In this document: positions 56,279 through 64,000 of the stretch, piece by piece
How the letters are laid out: every line of letters starts with the position of its first letter
Numbering within the stretch: position 1 is the first letter of the stretch
NCBI GenBank assembly: GCA_027559495.1
Contig: JAMXSV010000003.1
Span: 3,038,001 to 3,102,000, forward strand
Source of the DNA: Aurifilum marmelostoma
Lineage: Eukaryota; Ascomycota; Sordariomycetes; Diaporthales; Cryphonectriaceae
DNA length: 64,000 bases
Direction: 5' to 3'
The notes under the pieces: generated by a model
What the model was told of the DNA's origin: nothing
Seen by the model: the letters and a program-made list of their open reading frames with translations, nothing else
Database searches by the model: none
Made by a program: the position numbers and the translations under genes

Positions 56279-59200
56279 CGGCTCTCAGAAGCTGCCCGTC
56301 ATGCCCACGAGAGCATCCACGCAGTCGTTGTCGTCTTCATGATAACTATTGGAGGAGCAACCCAGCAGAACCGACAGGACAAAACAGAGACTGAGGCACA
56401 GATTCTGCCTGACTCGGGCACACCCTTGGCGGTCAAGTCGTGCGCATGGCATTGCCCAAAGTAGTCTCTCGGCAAATCCGAATGTGGAAGAGGGCATATT
56501 ACCACTGCCTCCCCGTTGCTTCACACTTGTCTCTGAGGTCCTGTGCAGTCTTATCCTCTTCTTCCCGTTTTGCCTGAATGGTGAACGGGGGGGCATCTGA
56601 TGATTTACTGTTTCGCATCTGACAATGCCATGCCAAGGTGGTTGCGAGGGAAGAAAGAGAACAGGCAATATATTGTCTGATGTAAAGCACAGATGTTCAT
56701 TACCTCTGTTTAGATTACCATCATTAATTCCAGAAAGCGTTGCACCCCGAGGCCAAGGCTTATCTGTCACAACATCGGCAAACTCCTCGCTTAGCCTCCG
56801 ATATCTATCACTGCAACCTCTTGGCTTTTCCTGGGGGACGAACGAAAAAGAAAAAGAAGAAGAAAAAAGACAAAAAGAAAGAAAAAAAAAAATACCCACC
56901 ATGTGCATGCAATATTGACGGTGATCACGCATCAAGGGCGGCGGGGGAGCTTCTTCGGTCTCATTCGATTCTCTACGACCACAGGAACTCCCTTGCCAGT
57001 CTGCCAGGGGGTCCACCGCGACCCAGAGCTGAGAATACAGCCCAAACACACCCCCGGTCCTCAGCAAAGAGAGGAAAAAAAAAAGAGAGACTTGTTCTAA
57101 TATGGGCGATGGTCTCTTTTCCCCCCCCCCCCCCCCTTCCCCTCCCTCCTCTTCGCCTCCTCCTCCTCTTCCCAGCAGGGTCAGCACCCATGAACAACTG
57201 TATCGGATTTTTCTAGAAGCCGATCACTTGAGTCACCCCACTGACTTCCTGAGGCCCGGCAATCTGCGAACAAGTGGAACTCGTCCCCACACATAGCTGT
57301 TATAGCAGCAGTGAGTCTTGCGCAGGCACCCGGCGGTGAAGAGTGACGTTCTCTGTGTTTTCGTTCATGGAGAGAGAGCCACATACTGTGAATGAACCGG
57401 CATATGTTCAGGTCTCTTCTCGTCTGGGTTGTTCGAGTATGGGCTCGAGAAAATGAAGAGTAGTCGTAGATTTTTGTGCTGTGCACGGTGGATAGTCAAG
57501 ACAGATACTCAAAGTCATGCTCTCGGCTACTTCAAAGAACGAAATGCAGCCTGACCGCCTTGAACAGAGAAGCCTCAGAATTTGTCGAGGTGCGCTTGTC
57601 CTCCCCCCCCCCCCCACCCACCTCCCAAGCAGACTTGTCTGTGTCATGGATCGCGGACTTTCGAGACCGAGGCAAACTATAATTGTTATTCATACTAGCT
57701 TCCGAATTTTGTGTCTCTGTCACGAAGTACTTATAAAAGGGCTCGGCGGCAATGGCTGTCGAAAGCTTGTGTCGAAAGGCTCGCGTGCGTCGCCACTGTT
57801 GATGCTCTCTTATACATTCGGCAATCCTCATTCAGACAAGGTGGCGTATGCACAGCCATGAACAATCCTCCGGTCTCAGCCGGAAATTTGACCCCATGGT
57901 GAAGCCTGTCAGTCAGTGCCTGGCCTGGGTCTGTTCACACGCCGCACCTGGACATGTCCTGCAGGTGTCAACCACGGACCCGCGGTGGAGCCCTCCTCTC
58001 TCGCAAGAGAGAAGGGGAAAAGAAGAATGGAAAGAATGGGAAAAAGAAGACAAGGACCTTCGTCTACTCCGTGCAGAGAGAGAGAACGCCACAGACCACC
58101 ATTCCCTTTTCCCCCCATTTTGATCCACGGTCACTTGCGTTCCAGGGCAAAAGACCACGTTGTGTGCCTTGATTTATGCCGGCACTGATGGATGATGCAG
58201 CTTTGGTATCCTGGTAGCGGGTCTAGCGTGAGCTGCGTGGGTTACTGTGGAGTCTCTGTCTTGATTTCCCCCCTCTGTAGTGGTCTTTTCTCCCAGGGGT
58301 CAAGGGTTTTGTGACGAAACATGGCGGATGGAGGGTTGAACAGACGAGTGATTAGGGGGAGCCAAGGAGAGTCAAGCGGGTCAATTCTTTTTTTTTTTTT
58401 CTTTTTTTCTTTCCCTCTCGTTCTTTCAGGGGATGGGAAGGGTGTGGACGATGATGAAACCAGCCAGGTCATAAAGTGACAGACAAGGACATCTAGGGAG
58501 AGAAGAAGGGTGGGGACCGAAACTTCCCGAGATGCCACATGTCGTGGAAGGAGGGCCAGATAGCAAGAGGAACGTGACATGGACGATACCGAACGCGGGG
58601 ATAACAGGACACAAGGGGGGGGGGGGGGGTTACTTTGTCTAGACCGTTCCTCTGTGACACGGATTTCCGTTGACGGTTTATCCGGAAAGGCAAAGTCAAC
58701 GTGATGATACCGGGTCACGGGCAAAACCTTGTGTCGAGCCAAGCTGTAGTCAAGGCCTCTGCTGCCTGCCGTGCGCTCTCGATCACGACAGCAAGGTGAT
58801 GAACGAACCCCTTCCCAAACCCATGTCAGTTAGAGGACGATATCGGAACCTGGGATATTCTCCCATGCTTGTTCGTCCACCAACACAAACTTTTCGCCAA
58901 GCATTGGCCGGTCTCTTGCTCGAGCATCTCGCCAGCACATCCGATGAACCTTCTAGATCATAGACGAGATAAAAGTTGAAGTCTGTTTGGTTCGTGCAGG
59001 GTGATAGGAGCAGGCCTTTATGGGTGTTTCCCCATCCACATCGCCAGAGGCGGTAGAGCGACCAGCTCGATGAAACCGTCCTAGACGAGGTTCTCCCTCG
59101 TGACAGTGTATTTTCCTGTGCATGCCTCTACATTCTTCTCGTCTGTCTGTGCATAAGCGGTCGAGGCCCCTGCTCACAAACCACACAAGTATAGGACCCA

Positions 59201-59979
59201 AAGATAAGGCGGTGTTGTAACTCCGACATTTCGAAATTGACTTGAAGAAGCAAAAGGGAAAAGACTGAGTCTACCCGGGGTATCTTGTCAGAGGGAGGAT
59301 TTGCATTTTGGCCAAGGGATATCCATTGTTATTGATGATTTTCTTGTTTCCCCGATTTCTTTTCCTCTTTTTTCACTCTGTTGTTTTCAGTTGTTGTCGT
59401 TGAAGAGGCAAGTATATCAATAATATTGGAGCCATCTGTGGAAGTGTCCACCACTACTTCCTAACAGCATCCCATGGTATCCAATGTAATTATCGCATCA
59501 AGAGGGCGCGTGTAGTGTATCCATTCTTCTAGGCCATCAAGTATGTCTGTAAGTGGACACACATAAGTGGCCCTCCTAACTTCAACACCTTAATATGTCG
59601 ATCTACTCTTCCTTTGAGCTAATTCGACACGTGCGTGTCTTGAATCAAGGGAACCGTTGCAGACCCCGTTAACCACTAATGTACAACATACACCATGATC
59701 AGAGCTCCATATAAGATTGGACCTCTTCTTCCAAAGTCAAGGAAATGGCAACTGAACTGTCCGTTCTCAACCTCTCAACCCGCATTCACAATGATCTGCA
59801 GACCTGGCCACCGTTCCTGACACCCCCTCCAACTCCCAAATGGCCAAAGCATACTTCATTGATACCCAGATAACTTCCCAGAGTCCGGTTGCACGATTGG
59901 AGTTGCAGGAGACTCTGTACCAAGGTCACCTCCAAAACAAAACAAGAAGAAAAAAAAAGATAATTCCCCGCATCGTCAT

Positions 59980-60653
59980 TCATCGAGGAAGCAGCGCCTC
60001 TCGTTCTGCGGCCAAGATACGGTCTTCCCGGCTCTCAAACCAATACTCTGAGCCAGCAAAGAGAACCAGAAGCGAACGCAAGATCCTGTGAGTTCCATGT
60101 AAGTAATTGTCCAAACTTCAGGTTTGCCAACAGCATGCAGGGAAAGAGAAAAAAAATGAAAAGGCAGTTGGATTAGCCCCGCCCCCCCCCCCCCCCCAAA
60201 CTTTCTAACTCACGGCAGCGCAACAAAAAACCCCATCCCAATCTCTTTGCTCAGCGAATACCACGGCCCGTGCCAGTACCACAGCCCATACCAGTCCCTA
60301 GAGCAGACCAACATCAACAGGCCGACGACATCGCCCGCCATGAGCGTGGGCAGGGCTGCAAGCCCCCATCCTCGCGCCTGTCCACACAGGCAGGCGAGTT
60401 CGGCCGTGTCGAACATGATGAGGTAGCCAAGCTAACGATGGAGGAAGAAGAAGGGTTAGCCAAGCTGGGTATCCACAGGGTCGTGGGACAGAGAGGGTTC
60501 TGATCTCACTATGAGGTAGCTGGTGGTATAGTAGTCACCGTCGTGGCTGCGAGCCACAAGCAGGATTAGGCTGATGCATTCCAGGGCCAGGGCGAGAAGA
60601 CGCGTCAGGCTGGGCACCAGGCCCAGGCGACGAAAGGCGCCTACGTAATACAT
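59980..60653 (-). CDS. Four-helix membrane protein of unknown function, three exons
   Basis: Protein of 155 residues from exons 60510-60653, 60214-60431 and 59980-60085 (minus). Intron 1 (78 bp) has GTGAGA...GTTAG in phase 0 and joins TTSYLI to LGYLIMFDTAELACLCG. Intron 2 (128 bp) has a GTGAGT donor and a CACAG acceptor in phase 2 and joins GMGFFVALP to ILRSLLVLFAGSEYWFESRED. The product has four hydrophobic helices (about 12-34, 46-64, 72-92 and 107-128) with short loops and a charged C-terminus (REDRILAAEREALLPR), the layout of small fungal four-TM proteins. If intron 2 were not removed, translation would stop at the TGA inside its donor. A C16 run on the plus strand (60182-60197) lies inside intron 2. 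No named family is recognised; exon 3 is the least certain part. Confidence 0.62.
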
Positions 60654-61244
60654 GTGATTGATGGTGTTGTGGGATCAAGTCGTGAAGAGACACTGGCAAT
60701 TTTGATTTCTTTTTTTTTTTTTTTCTTCCGCACATGCTCTTCTGGGACGTTTGGAAAACCTGGGCCAATTATTTATATATTAGAAAGCAAGTGGTTTTGT
60801 TGCTTTTCCCGCGCACGCGTGCAAAGCTTACGCAGCGCGGGTGCACCCACCCCGTAAGACGGGTCAACTACCCCTATCGAGACCCGGGCCACGAGTTCCT
60901 CATTCCAGTGCAGACTGCCCTATTCGGAATGCATGCGCGTCGCCAATGCAGTCATGGTGGGATTCATTACGGGATGAAGTGATCGTGCTCGAGGGATATT
61001 GGCTCCGAGCAATTACCAAAGTGATGAGCCCAGCTCGCAGGACTGAGCAATGCTTTGCCAACCTCACTTACTGTTCACTAACCTGTGCTTATTGCCGCCA
61101 TGCATACTATAGGATAAAAAAACAAGACTTTGGCTTCCGGACCGCTTCGTGCTTTTTTGTCACGGACATTCCCAGAATGCTTGTCGTCCACAGCAGCATC
61201 ATTCCCCAGATTGTTACCACAATGAGCAGAGCGCGATTCCTCCT
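60654..61244. other. Spacer between two minus-strand genes
   Basis: Promoter of the four-helix protein gene and 3' side of the rhomboid gene. An open plus-strand frame here continues antisense into the rhomboid exon and is a shadow. Confidence 0.6.
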
Positions 61245-62343
61245 TCAGATCAGCCTCGTGAACTGCATCGTACGGAATGCCGCCGCCCGAGAATGCGTCC
61301 AGAACCCTCCAGTCTTCCCATACGTAACATACGCTGCTCCAAAGGCAAGCCCCGTCAGGTGGCAGGCGAAAGCGACGTCCAGGGGCAGGCGCAGGTATCT
61401 CCACAGGCCCAGCACGCCGAGGGTCTCGAAGCCGACTGAGAACTCGAATAGGTCGCGGGCGGAGAAGGACCAGGGAAAAGGAATGATGCGCAGGCGCGAG
61501 TCGGGGCGCTCGGTGCACCAGGCGGCGAAGATGGTGGAGACGACGCCCGAGAAGCCCATGCCGGGGCGGAACCTGTGTGACTTGTTGGGCCAGAACACAG
61601 TGGAGATGTGGCTGCCCAGGGCGGAAATAATGCCGCCGGACAGGTAGAAGGCGGCCGTGTGGGTTCCGGACCCCATGAACTGAGGTGAGCTGGCCAGGTT
61701 ATGCCCAAAATTGAAGAGGACAAACATGTTCATAAACAGGTGCAGAGGGCCGGTGTGCACGAATGAGCTGGTGAGGAGCTGGCGGTTCCTGAAGGAGCCC
61801 TCGACTGGCGTGTGGGCAAGACCCAGCACGAAGCGCCTGGCGGAGTCCGAGGGCGACCTCGAGAGAGCTAATGTGGCTAGGTTGACAGCAGCGACGCTGG
61901 CCACCACCTGGTCGGGTCCGCTCAGGCTGTTCCAGACGGAGCTCGGCGAGGTCATGACGATGGGCCCGCTGCCAAAGGCCGAGCTCGACTCTTGTGCCAT
62001 CGCCCTCCTCCTCCTCCGCGACCTGTCAGCCTCGACGCGCTCAAAGGTCAAGCCTCGACGGCTCTCCTTGCTGTATCTTCTCACATCCTGGTGAACGTCC
62101 CAGGCGGCGAAGGTGAAATAGATGGTGCCGACGGCGGCGATAGACCAGATCGTGGGCCCGATGATTCGGACAGGGTGTTGTGACCAGTTGATCTGTTGAT
62201 AGCCCCACTGTTGGGAAGAGTATTTGCGGACGGAGCATGATCGTAAGCGGTGGTGAGACGAGGAGGAGGAGGGGGGAGAAAGAAGGAGGACACGCAGCGA
62301 GGCCCGAAAGGCGTGGTCGGGCCCTCAGACGTGAGCAGAACAT
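61245..62343 (-). CDS. Rhomboid intramembrane serine protease, mitochondrial Pcp1/Rbd1 type
   Basis: Polytopic inner-membrane protease that cleaves within transmembrane helices. The core exon contains HLFMNMF, the catalytic serine in GMGFSGVVS (S248 in my model) and the catalytic histidine in FACHLTGLAFG (H311). The region before 62084 continues open in the same frame and encodes WGYQQINWSQHPVRI and GPTIWSIAAVGTIYF, the extra N-terminal helix of mitochondrial rhomboids, so the gene starts well upstream. The only ATG that fits (62343, MFCSRLRARPRLSG, a presequence-like stretch) is in a different frame. It can be joined by a 52-bp phase-0 intron (62208-62259, weak GTCTCA donor, AACAG acceptor), giving 348 residues. 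Alternatively a one-base error in the G6 run at 62271-62276 hides a continuous frame. The protease call is firm; the N-terminus is not. Confidence 0.85.
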
Positions 62344-63190
62344 GGCCCTCCTCAGACTCAATTTCTGCCTTCTCTTCCTTGATACCGCTCTCCTACTATC
62401 ACTTTTTCAGAGATCTGATGTATTTGTCGTATGTGCTGCGACGGGCGCTTCCTCATTGAGGACAACAGGTGCCCAGGTGGGATGGCTGGATGGATGAATG
62501 ACCTGAGCTCATTGAGATGGCGTGCACCAACCCTAGCCCTTGTCGCTGAGGTAATCAGTGTATCTCCTCGCCCAGCATATCAGTAGTACTGATTACCTAT
62601 GCTGCCAGGCTGCTACAGTACCAACCTTAGTGGTCTTAGCAGTGCTTAGGTACTATAGCCGTAGCGCTGTTGGCTCACTCTTTCAGGGGGTTAAGCAGGA
62701 GGCTACCATCGGCACAGAGTCACTAACTTGATTCAGACCTAAACAACAATCTTCTTTCACAACTCGACAGGTGTTTTGTATATTGAGTACATTCTTCAGC
62801 ACTCAAGCAATCATCATTACATTCTTGTTTATACACTGATGACAATCAATCTGTCAAGCAAGCTGTCAACATTTCCCATCAAACTAGCATTTAGAACCTC
62901 TATAAGTACTAAACAACACCAATGTTCATGCACAATTCGGTTTTCATCAATATCAATTTACAATGAGACAGACAAGACCACAGTTGCCCAACAATAAGTT
63001 ATGGATATCAGTATATAATGAAATCCCCCTACATCTCAGAAAGTCTTTTCCCATCTGCTATCTCTTTCTTGAATAACATCAGAATCACCTGGGCACTGGG
63101 CTGGATCCCTTCTCCACAGCCCCCTACACACACATACAAAGTCTTTTACCCCTTCTTCCATATCTGCACCACCAGTCGCACCATTTCATC
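62344..63190. other. Divergent intergenic region
   Basis: Between the starts of the rhomboid gene and the gene at 63191. AT-rich from 62.75 kb on, consistent with promoter sequence. No gene is supported. Confidence 0.6.
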
Positions 63191-63988
63191 ATGACTGATG
63201 TGCAGAGTCTGGCAGCTCGTCATCAGAGAGATGAACGTGAGTTCACCCTCCTGATGTCCCTTCCTGCGGAGCTCCGCGAGAGGATCTATCACTACATGTG
63301 CTGCATTGATGGTCGCCGGATCATCTTTGACATGGAGAACCAAGACAATCTTCACCTCAAAGGTGAATACATCTACCAGCTACAGCAGCGTCCCACCATG
63401 AGGATCGCCCAGGTGTGTTATGAGATGCGCGACTATGTCGCCCGGAGATGCAACCCCACCCCCATCAGCTACACCTGCTACTTCTTCAGCCTGAGTCCCA
63501 TGCCCAACTGGGGCTGGCGTGAGGAGCCACTCCTCCAGACTGCTGTCACAGGCTTCTTTGACTTTGTCCATGACACTGTTGACTTTGTCCCCTATGACAT
63601 GCTCCATGGCCTTGACCTGGACAGCCTCAACCCGGATGCCGGCACCGTCGACATTGAGCCCTTGAGCAACCCGAGATCGCCGGCCGTCCATGGCCTGACT
63701 GATGATGCCAAGATCTGCCTCTTTGCTGGCTCCGGCAGAAAGCCTGCCCCAAGTCCGAATGGCCGCTGGACTCTATTTGAGAGGTATGTGCGCCAGGCCA
63801 GGGCTGACTTCCTGACCCATTCCCCCCAGGTTGCCCAGTCTTGCCATGTGGTTGGAGGCTATAACTCCCAGATCCTACCCCAAGGTGTCCCGGTCCAGGA
63901 GCTGATTGCTCCTGGCCAGTCGAGAGGGTTCAGCCAAATGGAGGACTTTGGCCACATGATTCACTCGTTGAGGAGGTATACGATCTGA
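63191..63988 (+). CDS. 2EXR/F-box-like domain protein
   Basis: Single-exon protein of 265 residues. The N-terminal motif FTLLMSLPAELRERIYHYMCC (about residues 18-38) is the fungal 2EXR/F-box-like pattern (F..L..LP.E.R..I...), often found in large lineage-specific families. It is followed by a region with RIAQVCYEMRD, where such proteins typically continue with LL.VC...R. No membrane segment or other domain is seen. The function is unknown; relation to ubiquitin ligases is possible only if it behaves as a true F-box. The start is the first ATG and the stop lies 12 bases before the window end, so the gene is complete. Confidence 0.72.
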   Translation: MTDVQSLAARHQRDEREFTLLMSLPAELRERIYHYMCCIDGRRIIFDMENQDNLHLKGEYIYQLQQRPTMRIAQVCYEMRDYVARRCNPTPISYTCYFFSLSPMPNWGWREEPLLQTAVTGFFDFVHDTVDFVPYDMLHGLDLDSLNPDAGTVDIEPLSNPRSPAVHGLTDDAKICLFAGSGRKPAPSPNGRWTLFERYVRQARADFLTHSPQVAQSCHVVGGYNSQILPQGVPVQELIAPGQSRGFSQMEDFGHMIHSLRRYTI

Positions 63989-64000
63989 AACCATGGCCAC

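Larger units (their letters stand above)
53202..59979. other. Gene desert, right half
   Basis: The part next to 53201 is the leader and promoter of the small Cys-rich gene, with an A26 tract at 53410-53435. The rest holds GA, TG, TC and GT microsatellites, poly-C at 57121-57136 and 57604-57615, poly-G at 58617-58630, and long purine or pyrimidine runs. Open frames here are repeat-driven, and none shows a family signature on either strand. Confidence 0.55.

Noticed and set aside
56285..57187. 300-codon minus-strand frame
   Set aside because: Begins with poly-Gly/Glu from a poly-C run and has no recognisable domain.
59840..60091. 83-codon basic plus-strand protein
   Set aside because: It is antisense to exon 3 of the four-helix membrane protein, which has better splice and frame support.
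60841..61647. 268-codon plus-strand frame
   Set aside because: Antisense to the rhomboid core exon, whose catalytic motifs fix the minus strand as coding.

Overview
This window looks like nuclear DNA of a filamentous ascomycete (Pezizomycotina), most likely a Sordariomycete. The basis is short GT-AG introns (about 50 to 220 bp, often with CTGAC/CTAAC-type branch sites), GC-rich exons with mainly C or G in third position, and fungal protein families: a sugar-porter MFS permease, a secreted intradiol dioxygenase, DUF6604, a PaxB/Pyr4-like membrane protein, a secreted SET protein and GH28. The genus cannot be named from the sequence alone. I see no rRNA gene, no convincing tRNA, no CRISPR array and no intact transposon.

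Layout. 0-13.97 kb: 3' part of an MFS permease, a two-exon intradiol dioxygenase, a low-complexity MGY-repeat protein, a type II membrane glycosyltransferase-like protein, a SET-domain protein lacking its catalytic end, and a small two-exon protein of unknown function. 13.97-27.5 kb: a gene desert rich in microsatellites, with an AT-richer degenerate island at about 18-20 kb and a pyrimidine-rich stretch leading into a 106-residue protein. 27.8-30.65 kb: a second gap, carrying a G23 and a C23 tract. 30.65-46.6 kb: a denser block with a polytopic membrane protein, an arylamine N-acetyltransferase, a secreted cysteine-rich protein, a SETD/LSMT-type methyltransferase, a DUF6604 protein with a histidine-repeat tail, a GH28 enzyme, a GPI-type wall protein and a frame-broken PaxB/Pyr4-like gene. 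46.6-60 kb: a second desert that holds one four-exon gene for a 72-residue cysteine-rich protein. 60-64 kb: a four-helix membrane protein, a mitochondrial-type rhomboid protease and a 2EXR/F-box-like protein.

There is no obvious biosynthetic cluster. Several genes fit life on plant material (GH28, intradiol dioxygenase, sugar/quinate-type permease, secreted Cys-rich protein), but they are scattered and interleaved with housekeeping-type genes. Several calls rest on splicing I reconstructed by hand (4.2, 13.3, 30.65, 32.2, 41.7, 43.3, 52.7, 60.0 and 61.2 kb). Two genes (45.6 and 62.2 kb) show a reading-frame change that could be real or an assembly error.
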